Positions 15,945-25,047 of a stretch of 47,519 bases of DNA are shown in pieces (position 1 is the first letter of the stretch; the number at the start of each line of letters is the position of its first letter). The stretch comes from Reyranella sp. (GTDB lineage: Bacteria > Pseudomonadota > Alphaproteobacteria > Reyranellales > Reyranellaceae): positions 1-47,519 of the forward strand of contig JAKFVH010000117.1 of NCBI GenBank assembly GCA_021732285.1. The letters run 5' to 3'. The notes below the pieces were generated by a model. It worked only from the letters and a program-made list of their open reading frames with translations. It had not been told where the DNA came from and searched no databases. The position numbers were made by a program, and so were the translations under genes.

Positions 15945-17191
15945 GTGGCTGATCCGCAAGGCGAGAGCCGAGTCCGCCTGAAACATGCGGTGCGCCGCCA
16001 TCGAGCATTGTCCCGAGAGGGCCTCCTCGAACGCCTGTTCGAGCGGCTGTTCCGCGGCCTGGTCTATACGCAGATCTGGGAAGATCCCGAGATCGACCTC
16101 GAGGCGCTGGCGCTTGGCCCCGATTGCCATGTCGTGGCCATCGCCTCGGGCGGCTGCAATGTGCTGTCCTACCTGACGGCTGACCCCGCGCGCATCACGG
16201 CCGTTGATCTCAGCCTGGCGCACGTGGCGCTCAATCGGCTGAAGCTCACGGCGGCTTGCCGCCTGCCGACCTGGCAGGCGTTCTACCAGTTCTTCGGCGC
16301 GGCCGACGATCCGGCCAACGTCGAGGTCTACGACCGGCTGATCGCACCGCATCTCGATGCCGAGAGCCGTGCCTACTGGGAGGGCCGCAGCCTGCACCAG
16401 GGCGGACGGCGGCGGATCTCGATCTTCGCCCGCAATGCCTACCGGCACGGCGTGCTCGGCCGCTTCATCGGCGTCAGCCACGTGGCGGCGCGTCTGTACG
16501 GCGTCGATCTGCGCCAGCTCCTCACCGCCCAATCGATCGAGGAGCAGCGCCGCTTCTTCGAGACCATGCTGGCGCCCCTGTTCGACAAGCCGGCGGTGCG
16601 CTGGGCGACGGCCAATCGGCTGTCGCTCTACGGCCTCGGCATCCCGCCGGCGCAGTACGAGGCGCTGGCAGGCGGCAGCGACATGCGCCACGTGCTGCGC
16701 TCGCGCGTCGAGCGCCTGGCCTGCGGCTTCAGCCTCGACGACAACTACTTCGCCTGGCAGGCCTTCGGCCGCTCCTACGCCGGCGAGGCCAGCGGACCGT
16801 TGCCGCCTTACCTGCGGCGCGAGCATTTCCATGCAGTGCTTTCCATGCCGTGCGCAGCCGCGCCGATCGCGTCGAGGTGATGAACCGCTCGATCACGGAA
16901 TACCTCGCCGGCTGTTCCGACGCCTCGCGCGACCGCTATGTCCTGCTCGACGCCCAGGACTGGATGACCGACGACCAGCTCGACGCGCTGTGGCGGCAGA
17001 TCACGCGCACCGCCCGGCCCGGCGCGCGCGTGATCTTCCGGACCGCGGCCGAGCCGTCGCTGCTGCCCGGTCGGCTCGATCCCGATCTGCTGGGGCGCTG
17101 GCGGTATGAAGAGACGCTGTCGCGTGAGCTTACCGATCGCGACCGATCGGCGATCTATGGCGGCTTCCATCTCTATGTCCTCGAGGGCTGA
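15945..17191 (+). pseudogene. btaA: BtaA, diacylglycerol 3-amino-3-carboxypropyltransferase, frameshifted by a 14-bp tandem duplication
   Basis: The gene encodes a DUF3419/BtaA protein that would transfer the aminocarboxypropyl group of S-adenosylmethionine to diacylglycerol, the first step to the betaine lipid DGTS. The N-terminal 300 residues are normal (YTQIWEDPEIDLEAL, VVAIASGGCNVLSYL, ITAVDLSLAHVALN). At 16827-16854 a 14-base unit, TTTCCATGC(A/C)GTGC, is present twice, shifting the frame. The first frame ends at TGA 16878-16880, while the C-terminal part (NRSITEYLAGCSDASRDRYV...WMTDDQLDALW) continues in another frame to 17191. Removing one unit restores 410 residues, the usual BtaA length. 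The stop overlaps an ATG as TGATG with GAGG just upstream, so a separate 103-residue C-terminal piece might be made by restart. Confidence 0.87.
16827..16854. repeat. 14-bp tandem duplication within btaA
   Basis: Two adjacent copies of a 14-base unit (16827-16840 and 16841-16854) differ only at the tenth base (A versus C). Fourteen is not a multiple of three, so the duplication breaks the btaA frame. The one mismatch shows that the copies have had time to diverge or were not made by simple slippage. Confidence 0.9.
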
Positions 17192-17192
17192 G

Positions 17193-17834
17193 GTGGCGGG
17201 CGAGGCGGCCCTGATGGACCGCATCTATCGCCGTCAGCGCCACGTCTACGACCTCACGCGCAAATACTACCTGCTGGGCCGCGACGAGCTGATCGAGCGG
17301 CTGGCGCCGCCGGCGGACGGCCGCGTGCTCGAGATCGGCTGCGGCACGGCGCGCAACCTGATCGCCGCGGCTCAGCGATGGCCGCAGGCGCAGCTCTACG
17401 GCATCGACATCTCGGGCGAGATGTTGAGTACGGCGCGACAGGTCATCGGACGCACCGACGTCGCCCATCGCATCGCGCTGGCGCGCGCCGATGCCACCAC
17501 GTTCGATCCGGCCTGGCTGTTCGGCGTGCCGTGCTTTTCGCGCATCTTCTTTTCCTACAGCCTGTCGATGATCCCAGGCTGGCAGGACGCTCTGATCGAG
17601 GCGATCTCGTGGCTGTCGCCGGACGGTGAACTCCATGTCGTCGATTTCGGCGGCCAGGAGCGCCTGCCGGCCTGGTTCCGCGCCGGCCTGCGTCAGTGGC
17701 TGGCACGCTTCCACGTCAGTCCGCGTGATGCCCTGCAGGAGGAGCTCGAGATGCTGGCTGGCCGTGCCGGAACGCTCGTCCGCTTGGAGCGGCCTTACGG
17801 CGGTTACGCCCAGTACGCGCAGTTCCGACGCTGA
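17193..17834 (+). CDS. btaB: BtaB, betaine-lipid N-methyltransferase
   Basis: A 213-residue class I SAM methyltransferase matching BtaB, which trimethylates the BtaA product to give diacylglyceryl-trimethylhomoserine. Features: LMDRIYRRQRHVYDLTRKYYLLGRD split over residues 8-32, the SAM loop VLEIGCGTARN, the acidic YGIDISGEML, and the C-terminal RLERPYGGYAQYAQF. GTG at 17193, one base after the btaA stop, gives the usual BtaB length of about 210. An ATG at 17175 (overlapping btaA) and another at 17214 are alternatives. With btaA damaged the pathway may be lost or depend on a split BtaA. Its 3' end overlaps the convergent small gene by 31 bp. Confidence 0.88.
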   Translation: MAGEAALMDRIYRRQRHVYDLTRKYYLLGRDELIERLAPPADGRVLEIGCGTARNLIAAAQRWPQAQLYGIDISGEMLSTARQVIGRTDVAHRIALARADATTFDPAWLFGVPCFSRIFFSYSLSMIPGWQDALIEAISWLSPDGELHVVDFGGQERLPAWFRAGLRQWLARFHVSPRDALQEELEMLAGRAGTLVRLERPYGGYAQYAQFRR

Positions 17835-18067
17835 GCCCGTCGGCTGAAGATCAGCTTCAGCCAAGGCCCCAGGTGGAAGGCGGTCATCAGCAGGTACATG
17901 AGGACCATTGCGTTGAAGGGGGACGCCCCTGGCGTGGCCGAGCAGAGCATGTCCAGCGGACCGCCACCGGGAACGGCTGTCAGCAGCGCCATGAAGGCGA
18001 AGGTCGGCGCTGCCGCCAGCGCCAGCCAGTCGGCCGCACCATGACCTGGGCGCGCTTGGTTCGGCAT
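17804..18067 (-). CDS. Small membrane protein of unknown function
   Basis: An 87-residue protein with two hydrophobic stretches, about residues 13-30 (LALAAAPTFAFMALLTAV) and 50-66 (FNAMVLMYLLMTAFHLG), separated by a GGPLDMLCSATPG loop and ending in basic residues. AGGAGAT lies 8 bases before the ATG. I believe homologues of the same pattern occur in other alphaproteobacteria, often beside regulators like the one at 18164. Function is unknown. The two genes are divergent across 96 bp, suggesting shared control. The 3' end overlaps btaB on the other strand. Confidence 0.68.
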   Translation of the reverse strand: MPNQARPGHGAADWLALAAAPTFAFMALLTAVPGGGPLDMLCSATPGASPFNAMVLMYLLMTAFHLGPWLKLIFSRRAQRRNCAYWA

Positions 18068-18163
18068 GGTCGATCTCCTGTCCGTGGGACGCCGGTTGTC
18101 CGTCGTGAGATAAGCTAGGACCGGATATCGGACGGTGAGAGTTACAAGTGTGTCGGGATTCCC

Positions 18164-19384
18164 ATGGACTCGCTGATCACAGCCGCGGCGCGCGCCCTCG
18201 CCGCGGGTGACGTCCTGGGCGCCCTGAAGCGGGTCGGCGTGCGCGACGACCCGCCGGCCCTGGCGCTTCGCGGCATCGCGATGGCCCAGCTCGGCGATTT
18301 CGAGCGGGCCAAGGTTCTTTTGCGGCGGGCGGCGCGCGCCTTCAGTCCGCGGGAGGCGGTGGCCCGCGCGCGCTGTGTCGTCGCCGAGGCCGAGATTGCG
18401 CTGGTCTCGCGCGATCTTGGCTGGCCCGCCAAGGCGCTCGACTCGGCGCGGGCGACGCTCGAAGCCCATGGTGACCGGATCAATGCCTCACATGCCCGGC
18501 TCCTCGAGGTCCGGCGGTTGCTTCTGATCGGCCATCTCGACGAAGCGGAGCAGGCGCTCGCCGGGTTCGATCCTGCGTCCTTGCCGCCGGCGTTGCGGGC
18601 CAATCACGAGCTGGTCGTTGCTGGCATCGCCCTGCGGCGGCTTCGCACGAAGATGGCGCGCGCGGCACTCGCCCGGGCCGGGCGGGCCGGGCGGGACGCA
18701 AACATCCCGGCATTGACGGCGGAAGTTGAAAGCGCGTCACAGGTCCTGGACACGCCCGCGGCCCGCCTGATCGCGCGCGGCGACGAGCGGCTCCTCCTGC
18801 TCGAGGACGTCGAAACCCTGCTGGCCTCGAAAGCACTCGTGGTCGACGCCTGCCGTCATGCCGTGCGTAACGGCGACACGGTGGTCTCGCTCGCGAGGCG
18901 TCCGGTGTTGTTCGCCCTTGCCCGCGCACTGGGCGAGGCGTGGCCTGCGGATGTGTCGAGAGGCACGCTCATCACACAGGCTTTCAGGGCACGGCACGTC
19001 GACGAATCGCATCGCGCGCGGCTGCGGGTGGAGATCGGGCGGCTGCGGGCGGCGCTGCGGCCGCTGGCTGGCGTGAGCGCGACCAGCCAAGGCTTTGCCC
19101 TGGTGCCGCGGCGCTCTCGCGAGGTCGTCGTGCTGGCGCGGCCGGTCGAGGAGGAGCATGCGGCGGTGCTGGCCTTCCTTGCCGACGGCGAATCGTGGTC
19201 GAGCTCAGCCCTGGCGCTGGCGCTGGCGGCGAGCCAGCGGACCGTGCAGCGGGCGCTCGATGCGCTGGCGGCGGCGGGCAAGGTGCAATTCTATGGCCGC
19301 GGCCGGGCGCGCCGCTGGCTGACCCGCCCGCTGCCGGGTTTCACGACAACCTTGTTACTCCCGGGACCGCTGCCGAGTGATTAG
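18164..19384 (+). CDS. TPR-like repeat protein with C-terminal winged-helix DNA-binding domain
   Basis: A 406-residue protein. Residues about 1-200 are alanine-rich helical repeats of TPR character (LALRGIAMAQLGDFERAKVLLRR split, then HARLLEVRRLLLIGHLDEAEQAL). Residues about 255-320 resemble a transcriptional-activator wing region (DESHRARLRVEIGRLRAAL). The C-terminal 60 residues form a helix-turn-helix (SSSALALALAASQRTVQRAL) with a wing ending KVQFYGRGRARRW. A DNA-binding regulator with a protein-interaction front end is the best reading. It is followed after a palindromic repeat by a beta-propeller gene on the same strand. Confidence 0.75.
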   Translation: MDSLITAAARALAAGDVLGALKRVGVRDDPPALALRGIAMAQLGDFERAKVLLRRAARAFSPREAVARARCVVAEAEIALVSRDLGWPAKALDSARATLEAHGDRINASHARLLEVRRLLLIGHLDEAEQALAGFDPASLPPALRANHELVVAGIALRRLRTKMARAALARAGRAGRDANIPALTAEVESASQVLDTPAARLIARGDERLLLLEDVETLLASKALVVDACRHAVRNGDTVVSLARRPVLFALARALGEAWPADVSRGTLITQAFRARHVDESHRARLRVEIGRLRAALRPLAGVSATSQGFALVPRRSREVVVLARPVEEEHAAVLAFLADGESWSSSALALALAASQRTVQRALDALAAAGKVQFYGRGRARRWLTRPLPGFTTTLLLPGPLPSD

Positions 19385-19392
19385 ATCAGACT

Positions 19393-19464
19393 CTGTCACC
19401 CCGAGCGAAGCGAGGGGCCTTTACGGCAACAGGATAAGGTCCCTCGCTACGCTCGGGATGACAG
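19393..19464. repeat. Intergenic palindromic repeat, copy A (CTGTCACCCCGAGCG type)
   Basis: Two 29-base arms (19393-19421 and 19436-19464) pair with about three mismatches. The arms run from CTGTCACCCCGAGCGAAGCG to its near complement ending GGGATGACAG. Related copies lie at 26486-26556 and 32479-32598. All three are intergenic and sit 3' of a gene, so this is a dispersed palindrome that can fold in RNA and may act as a terminator or mRNA-stability element. Confidence 0.85.
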
Positions 19465-19484
19465 TGGGTTTCAAGGAGAAAGCC

Positions 19485-20120
19485 ATGAAACAGTCCCCCG
19501 CCGAGATCCTCCGTGAATATGGACCCTTCCCCGGCGTCGACGCCGTGAATGGCGTCACGTTCGACGGTCAGAACGTCTGGTTCGCCTCGGGCGACAAGCT
19601 GAACGCCCTCGATCCGGCCAACGGCAAGGTGCAGCGCACGATCGAAGTCGCCGCGCACGCGGGCACGGCATTCGACGGCCGGCACCTGTTCCAGATCTCC
19701 GAGGATCGCATCCAGAAGATCGATCCCAAGACCGGCAAGGTGCTGGCGACGATTCCCGCTCCCGGCAATGGCGGCGATTCGGGCATGGCATGGGCTGAAG
19801 GCTCGCTGTGGGTCGGCCAGCATCGCGGCCGCAAGATCCATCAGATCGACCCTGAAACGGGCAAGATTCTGCGCACCATCGAGTCCAACCGTGTCGTCAC
19901 CGGCGTCACCTGGACCGACGGCGAGCTGTGGCATGGCACTTGGGAAGGCGATGAGAGCGACGTGCGGCGCATCGATCCGAAGACCGGCGAGGTGCTGGAA
20001 AGGCTCGAGATGCCGGTCGGCACGGGCGTATCGGGGCTCGAGGCCGATGGCGGCGACCGGTTCTACTGCGGCGGCGGCAGCAGCGGGAAGGTGAGGGCCG
20101 TTCGAAGGCCTAAGAGATAA
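19485..20120 (+). CDS. YncE/Vgb-like beta-propeller protein
   Basis: A 211-residue repeat protein with at least four blades of the pattern I(D/N)P.TGKV...I (LNALDPANGKVQRTI, IQKIDPKTGKVLATI, IHQIDPETGKILRTI, VRRIDPKTGEVLERL). Glutamine cyclotransferase and PQQ-like propellers share this form. No signal peptide is visible, so it is probably cytoplasmic. The ATG at 19485 has AAGGAG 8 bases upstream; an in-frame earlier start runs through the palindromic repeat and is rejected. Catalytic residues for a specific enzyme cannot be named; a binding role is equally possible. Confidence 0.75.
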   Translation: MKQSPAEILREYGPFPGVDAVNGVTFDGQNVWFASGDKLNALDPANGKVQRTIEVAAHAGTAFDGRHLFQISEDRIQKIDPKTGKVLATIPAPGNGGDSGMAWAEGSLWVGQHRGRKIHQIDPETGKILRTIESNRVVTGVTWTDGELWHGTWEGDESDVRRIDPKTGEVLERLEMPVGTGVSGLEADGGDRFYCGGGSSGKVRAVRRPKR

Positions 20121-20331
20121 CCTTCCTCCCATGCTGCGCATGGGAAATGACCCGAAGGACTGGTTCCGCCCCTAGGAATTCTCTCGATTTTGCGCCCGCC
20201 GAGGGAGGGCTTGCGCAGCCCCGTGCGGTATCGCGGGGGCTGCCCTGCAGTGCCCCTGCTCGGCAAGGCACTGGCGAGGCTTGGGGCGCAGTGCTAACCG
20301 GGCAGAAGCAAAGTGTCGGGAGTACCCCAGG

Positions 20332-21534
20332 ATGACCGAAGCCTTCATCTGCGATGCCATTCGCACCCCCGTCGGGCGCTACAACGGCGGCCTCGCCGCC
20401 ATGCGTGTCGACGATCTCGCCGCCCATCCCATCAAGGCGCTGATGCAACGCAATGCCAATGTCGATTGGGGCTCGGTCGACGATGTGATCTATGGCTGCG
20501 TCAACCAGGCGGGCGAGGACAATCGCAACGTCGCGCGCATGGCGGGCCTTTTGGCCGGCCTGCCGGTCGAGGTGGCGGGGGCCACGGTCAACCGTCTGTG
20601 CGGCTCGGGCCTGGAGGCCGCCGGCCACGCAGCACGCGCCGTCAAGCTCGGCGAGGCCGACATGATGATCGCAGGTGGCGTCGAGGGCATGACGCGCTCG
20701 CCCTATGTCATGGGCAAGCCCGAGGGTCCGTTCGACCGTAGCATGAAGCTCGAAGACACGGTGCTGGGCTGGCGCTTCGTCAATCCGCGCATGAAGGCGG
20801 CCTACGGCATCGACCCGATGGGCCAGACCGCCGAGAACGTCGCCGGCGAGCACCAGATCAGCCGCACCGACCAGGACGCCTTCGCCTATCGCAGCCAGCG
20901 CCGCTGCAAGGCGGCGCAGGATCGCGGCTTCTTCGACAAGGAGATCGTCAAGGTCTGCGTCAAGAAGGGCAAGACCGAGACCATCGTCGACAAGGACGAG
21001 CATCCGCGCGGCGACACCACGATGGAGACCCTGTCCAAGCTGCCGGCGGCGTTCCGCGAAGGCGGCTCGGTGACGGCCGGCAACTCGTCGGGCATCAACG
21101 ACGGCGCCTGCGCCATGATCGTGGCCTCGGAAGCCGCTGCCAAGGCCAACGGCCTGGTGCCGCGGGCGCGCATCCTGGCCGCCGTGTCGGCCGGCGTGCC
21201 GCCGCGCGTCATGGGCATCGGCCCGGTGCCGGCGACGCAGAAGCTTTTGGCCAAGCTCGGCATGACCATCCGCGATTTCGACGTGGTCGAGCTCAACGAG
21301 GCGTTCGCCGCCCAGGCGCTGGCCGTGCTGCGCCAGCTCGGCCTGCCGGACGACGCCGAGAACGTGAACCCCAACGGCGGCGCCATTGCGCTCGGCCATC
21401 CGCTCGGCGCCTCGGGCGGCCGGCTGATGATCACCGCGCTCAACCAGCTCGAGGTCACCGGTGGCAAGCGCGCGCTCTGCACGATGTGCATCGGCGTTGG
21501 CCAGGGCATCGCACTCGCCATCGAACGCGTCTGA
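20332..21534 (+). CDS. pcaF: Acetyl-CoA acyltransferase, 3-oxoadipyl-CoA thiolase type
   Basis: A 400-residue degradative thiolase. Nucleophile Cys90 lies in VNRLCGSGLEA, the catalytic His in IALGHPLGASGGR (about 355), and the second Cys in CTMCIGVGQG (about 386). The start MTEAFICDAIRTPVGRYNGG and the NANVDWGSVDDVIYGCVNQAGEDNRN block match PcaF/PaaJ-type 3-oxoadipyl-CoA thiolases, though a fatty-acid substrate cannot be excluded. The gene stands alone after a 210-bp leader rich in GC hairpins with no other visible gene. Its TGA is the first base triplet of the long inverted repeat at 21532-21662. Confidence 0.88.
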   Translation: MTEAFICDAIRTPVGRYNGGLAAMRVDDLAAHPIKALMQRNANVDWGSVDDVIYGCVNQAGEDNRNVARMAGLLAGLPVEVAGATVNRLCGSGLEAAGHAARAVKLGEADMMIAGGVEGMTRSPYVMGKPEGPFDRSMKLEDTVLGWRFVNPRMKAAYGIDPMGQTAENVAGEHQISRTDQDAFAYRSQRRCKAAQDRGFFDKEIVKVCVKKGKTETIVDKDEHPRGDTTMETLSKLPAAFREGGSVTAGNSSGINDGACAMIVASEAAAKANGLVPRARILAAVSAGVPPRVMGIGPVPATQKLLAKLGMTIRDFDVVELNEAFAAQALAVLRQLGLPDDAENVNPNGGAIALGHPLGASGGRLMITALNQLEVTGGKRALCTMCIGVGQGIALAIERV

Positions 21535-21662
21535 TCATCGGACCGCGGGCCTCCAGGCCCGCTCATGGCCGGGAGCGCGGCACTCCAGTGCCGCTCATGG
21601 GCTCTGTGATCGACAAAGACGAAGAGCATGAGCGGGCCTGGAGGCCCGCGGTCCAATGATCA
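21532..21662. repeat. 36-bp inverted repeat running from stop codon to stop codon of two convergent genes
   Basis: The left arm 21532-21567 and right arm 21627-21662 pair at 35 of 36 positions. The arms begin exactly with the TGA of pcaF and end with the TGA of pncA on the other strand. Each arm contains the self-palindrome CGGGCCTCCAGGCCCG. A third related unit, GCGGCACTCCAGTGCCGCTC, sits in the 59-bp centre. It is likely a bidirectional terminator built from a dispersed palindrome. Confidence 0.88.
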
Positions 21663-22268
21663 AGCCGTCGCGTTCAGATTGATGCCGGCCTGGCGCATCT
21701 CGGTCAGCTTGCGCTTCTTGCTGCCGTCGAGGTCGATGGCGGCGGTCGCCTCCTGGACCACGGCGACGTCGAAGCCGGCTTGCCGCGCATCGATCGCCGA
21801 CCAGGCGACGCAGTAGTCGAGCGCCAGGCCGCAGAATATCAGCCGCGTGAAGCCGCGCGCCTTCAGGTAGCCGTCCAATCCGGTGCGCGTCATGCGGTCG
21901 TTCTCGCGGAATGCCGAATAGGAATCGATGCCGGTATGGAAGCCCTTGCGCACGATCATCTGCGCCTTGGTGGTGTGCAGGTCAGGATGGAACTCGGCGC
22001 CCGGCGTGCCCTGTACGCAATGGTCCGGCCACAGGGTCTGTGGCCCATAGGGAAACTGCACGGAGGAAAAGGGCGCGGCATCGCGCCAGGCGCTGGCGAA
22101 CGAGGCATGGCCCGGCGGATGCCAGTCCTGCGTCAGCACGATGTGGTCATGACGGCCGATCAGGCGGTTGACCAGCGGCACGATCGCGCGCGCGCCCGGG
22201 ACGGCAAGCGCACCGCCCTCGCAGAAGTCGTTCTGCATGTCGACCACGATCAGCGCCTCGTTCGGCAT
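21660..22268 (-). CDS. pncA: Nicotinamidase/pyrazinamidase
   Basis: A 202-residue isochorismatase-fold amidase. The catalytic triad is Asp10 (LIVVDMQNDF), Lys108 (VRKGF) and Cys153 (GLALDYCV). The metal site is Asp48 and His50 (TQDWHPPGHASF) plus His83 (WPDHCVQGTPGAEF). It hydrolyses nicotinamide to nicotinate in NAD salvage. It ends at the shared inverted repeat with pcaF and lies 13 bp downstream of tgt on the same strand, so it may be the last gene of a queA-tgt-pncA transcript. Confidence 0.94.
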   Translation of the reverse strand: MPNEALIVVDMQNDFCEGGALAVPGARAIVPLVNRLIGRHDHIVLTQDWHPPGHASFASAWRDAAPFSSVQFPYGPQTLWPDHCVQGTPGAEFHPDLHTTKAQMIVRKGFHTGIDSYSAFRENDRMTRTGLDGYLKARGFTRLIFCGLALDYCVAWSAIDARQAGFDVAVVQEATAAIDLDGSKKRKLTEMRQAGINLNATA

Positions 22269-22281
22269 TACGCACGCTCCG

Positions 22282-23406
22282 TCACAATGGCGGTATGTCT
22301 CCGCGGCCCTGTTCTTCCTCGAAGGCGGCGATCCAGGGATCGAGCGAACCGCTTTCGATGGCGCCCCTGAGGCCGCGCATGATGTCCTGGTAGTAGTGCA
22401 GATTGTGCCACGTCAGCAGCATCGCCCCAAGAATCTCCTCGGTGCGGATCAGGTGCTGCAGGTAGGCGCGGCTGTGATGGCGGCAGGCGGGACAGGCGCA
22501 CTGCTCGTCGATCGGCCGCGCGTCGTCGCGATGGCGGGCGTTGCGCAGATTGAGCTCGCCGCGGCGGGTAAAAGCCTGCGCCGTGCGGCCGCCGCGCGTC
22601 GGCAGCACGCAGTCGAACATGTCGATGCCGCGTTTCACGGCGCCGACGATATCAGCCGGCCGTCCCACGCCCATCAGGTAGCGCGGCCGGTCGGCAGGCA
22701 GCATGGGCGTTGTCACATCAAGGACACCGAACATGACCTGCTGGCCCTCGCCGACGGCGAGGCCACCGACCGCATAACCTTCGAAGCCGATGGCGGTCAG
22801 CGCCTTGACGCTCTCGGCCCGCAGATCGGGATAGACGCTGCCCTGGACGATGCCGAACAGGCCGTAGCCCGGCCGGTCGACGAAGGCGCGCCTGCCGCGC
22901 TCGGCCCATTTCATCGACAGCCGCATGGAGAAGGCGGCGGCGTCCTCAGCGACCGGCCAGCTCGTGCATTCGTCGAACGACATGGTGATGTTGGTGTCGA
23001 GCAGGTGCTGGATCTCGATCGAGCGCTCGGGTGTGAGGCGATGTTCCGAGCCGTCGAACGGCGAGCGGAAGGTGACGCCGTCGGGATCGAGCTTGCGCAG
23101 GTCTTTTAGCGACATGACCTGGAAGCCGCCCGAATCGGTCAGGATGGGCCGCGGCCAGTTCATGAACTTGTGCAGGCCGCCCTGCGCCGCCACGCGTTCC
23201 GCGCCTGGCCGCAGCATCAGGTGGAAGGTGTTGCCCAGCACGATCTCCGCGCCGGTCTCGGCGACCGACTGCGGCAGCATGGCCTTGACCGTGCCGCCAG
23301 TGCCGAGCGGCATGAAGGCTGGCGTCTCGACGGTGCCGTGCGCCGTGCCGATGCGGCCGCGCCGTGCGGCGCCGTCGGTGCCGAGCAGTTCGAAGGAAAG
23401 ACTCAT
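22282..23406 (-). CDS. tgt: tRNA-guanine transglycosylase
   Basis: A 374-residue queuine tRNA-ribosyltransferase that swaps G34 for preQ1 in GUN-anticodon tRNAs. Seen: [12 protein letters not shown] with the general base Asp, [18 protein letters not shown], the nucleophile Asp in [15 protein letters not shown], and zinc ligands C-x-C-x2-C with a following His ([17 protein letters not shown] and beyond). Length equals the bacterial family. The ATG at 23406 overlaps the queA stop (ATGA), so the two are translationally coupled; the longer frame upstream runs through queA and is not coding. Confidence 0.96.
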   Translation of the reverse strand: MSLSFELLGTDGAARRGRIGTAHGTVETPAFMPLGTGGTVKAMLPQSVAETGAEIVLGNTFHLMLRPGAERVAAQGGLHKFMNWPRPILTDSGGFQVMSLKDLRKLDPDGVTFRSPFDGSEHRLTPERSIEIQHLLDTNITMSFDECTSWPVAEDAAAFSMRLSMKWAERGRRAFVDRPGYGLFGIVQGSVYPDLRAESVKALTAIGFEGYAVGGLAVGEGQQVMFGVLDVTTPMLPADRPRYLMGVGRPADIVGAVKRGIDMFDCVLPTRGGRTAQAFTRRGELNLRNARHRDDARPIDEQCACPACRHHSRAYLQHLIRTEEILGAMLLTWHNLHYYQDIMRGLRGAIESGSLDPWIAAFEEEQGRGDIPPL

Positions 23407-24446
23407 CGCCGCAACAAACAACAATCGCCGTAGGAATAGAAGCGGTATCGCTCGCGCACGGCGTGCGCATAGGCAGCCTTCATGCGCTCCAGGCCGGCGA
23501 AGGCCGCCACCAGCATGAAAAGCGTCGAGCGCGGCAGGTGGAAGTTGGTCAGCAGCAGGTCGACGGCGCGGAAGCGAAAGCCCGGCGTGATGAAGATGTC
23601 GGTCTCGCCGGTCCACGCGCCCACGACGCCGTCGCGGTCGCGCGCGACGGTTTCCAGGAGTCGGAGCGCCGTCGTGCCGATCGAGACGACGCGGCCGCCC
23701 CTCGTGCGCGTCTCGGCGATCGCGCGGGCGGTCGCAGCGGGCACCTCGCCCCATTCGGCATGCATGGTGTGGGCATCGGTGTTGTCGACACGCACCGGCT
23801 GGAAGGTGCCGGCGCCGACATGCAGGGTGACGCTCGCCGTGGCGATGCCGGCGTCGGTGAGCGAGGCCAGAAGCTCGGGTGTGAAGTGGAGGCCGGCGGT
23901 GGGCGCGGCGACCGAGCCGTCGTAGCGGGCGAACATGGTCTGGTAGTCAGCGCGGTCCTGCGCGTCGGCTACGCCGCCACGGATGTAGGGCGGCAGCGGC
24001 ACCGCGCCGCTGTGCTCGAGGGCTGCCAGGAAGCCCGGTCCCGTCGTGTCGAAGGCGAGGACAATCGAGCCATCCTCGTTCTTGGCTTCGACCGTGGCGC
24101 CAAAGCCCGTGAAAGCAATGCCGTCACCCGGCCGCAGGCGCTTGGTCGGGCGGCTGAAGGAGAGCCATCGTCCGCCGCCCAGGTCGCGGATCAGCAGGGC
24201 CTCGACCGCGACGTCCTGCCGGCCGGCCGTACCGGCACGCACGCCCCTGAGGCGTGCCGGGATCACCTTGGTGTCGTTGAAGACCAGAAGGTCGCCGCGG
24301 CTGAGCAGCGCGGGCAGGTCGCGCACCGTGCGGTCGTGCAGGCCGCCGGCGGCGACGTCGAGCAGGCGCGCGGCATCGCGCGGATGGACAGGCCGCTGGG
24401 CTATGAGTTCGTCGGGGAGGTCGAAGTCGAAGAGGTCGACGCGCAT
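23403..24446 (-). CDS. queA: S-adenosylmethionine:tRNA ribosyltransferase-isomerase
   Basis: A 347-residue QueA, adding the epoxycyclopentane ring from SAM to preQ1-tRNA, the step after Tgt. Typical elements: [19 protein letters not shown] at the N-terminus, [43 protein letters not shown] and [20 protein letters not shown]. Its 5' end borders an accessory insertion. A diverged copy of its first 15 or so codons lies at 25927-25975, 1.5 kb away. Confidence 0.96.
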   Translation of the reverse strand: MRVDLFDFDLPDELIAQRPVHPRDAARLLDVAAGGLHDRTVRDLPALLSRGDLLVFNDTKVIPARLRGVRAGTAGRQDVAVEALLIRDLGGGRWLSFSRPTKRLRPGDGIAFTGFGATVEAKNEDGSIVLAFDTTGPGFLAALEHSGAVPLPPYIRGGVADAQDRADYQTMFARYDGSVAAPTAGLHFTPELLASLTDAGIATASVTLHVGAGTFQPVRVDNTDAHTMHAEWGEVPAATARAIAETRTRGGRVVSIGTTALRLLETVARDRDGVVGAWTGETDIFITPGFRFRAVDLLLTNFHLPRSTLFMLVAAFAGLERMKAAYAHAVRERYRFYSYGDCCLLRR

Positions 24447-24464
24447 CGCGCTTATAACATTCGA

Positions 24465-24956
24465 TCAGGCACGTTTTTCGACGATCTTCTGGAACATTGA
24501 CCTCTGTTCCGGAGAAAGACGGCGATAGACTGCCGCCAGAAGTTTGATCAAGTCATCGCTTGATGCAACTTCGTCGGACTGGTCGCCAGTTCTAACGACA
24601 GAAATTCGAGCCAAGGAGTTCGGCTTCTTCCCGAAGCGAGCGCACAGCTCGCTAAGGGCGACCCAAAGTTCACCGTAGCGAGGGTCGTAGTGCTTGCCGA
24701 CAGGATCCGCCCACTGCTGAAGAATACTCTCCGTTGCTCGGCCATCGAGGTCCAGATCCGCACGCTCGATGTACTCTTTCGGGCTAAGGTTCTGGTAGCC
24801 GATGAACTTCGAAGGTCCGAACAACCAACCTTTGGCCTTCGGTAGTGCATACCACGCTCGTACATAGGGCATTCGGTCCTTCGTACTTTCGAGGTTTCGG
24901 TTATAGGCATGGATATTCGTGATCATTTGGTCTATGGACACTATCCTCATTATCAT
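24465..24956 (-). CDS. Orphan protein of unknown function, low GC
   Basis: A 163-residue protein I do not recognise. The N-terminal half carries HAYNRNLESTKDRMPYVRAW, WLFGPSKFIGYQNLSPKEYI; the rest is helical with a charged C-terminus. The base composition is clearly AT-richer than its neighbours, pointing to recent transfer. The ATG at 24956 has GGAGG 6 bases upstream. It lies just before queA's 5' end on the same strand, so it could read into queA. It is divergent from the PemK-type TA module, with which it forms the first cargo between queA and the MBL gene. Confidence 0.7.
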   Translation of the reverse strand: MIMRIVSIDQMITNIHAYNRNLESTKDRMPYVRAWYALPKAKGWLFGPSKFIGYQNLSPKEYIERADLDLDGRATESILQQWADPVGKHYDPRYGELWVALSELCARFGKKPNSLARISVVRTGDQSDEVASSDDLIKLLAAVYRRLSPEQRSMFQKIVEKRA

Positions 24957-24972
24957 ACCGTTCCTCCATGTT

Positions 24973-24999
24973 CTTCATGAAGTTCATGATTATAATGAA
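24973..24999. other. Palindromes in the divergent AT-rich intergenic region
   Basis: CTTCATGAAG (24973-24982) is a perfect 10-base palindrome, followed by TTCAT-gattata-ATGAA (24983-24999). They lie upstream of the orphan gene on the minus strand and may be its operator. The 142-bp gap 24957-25098 otherwise holds only the promoter of the TA module. Confidence 0.4.
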
Positions 25000-25047
25000 G
25001 ATAAAGACTGACGGCATATTCGTCAATCTTGCTTGGGGCATCGCGAT

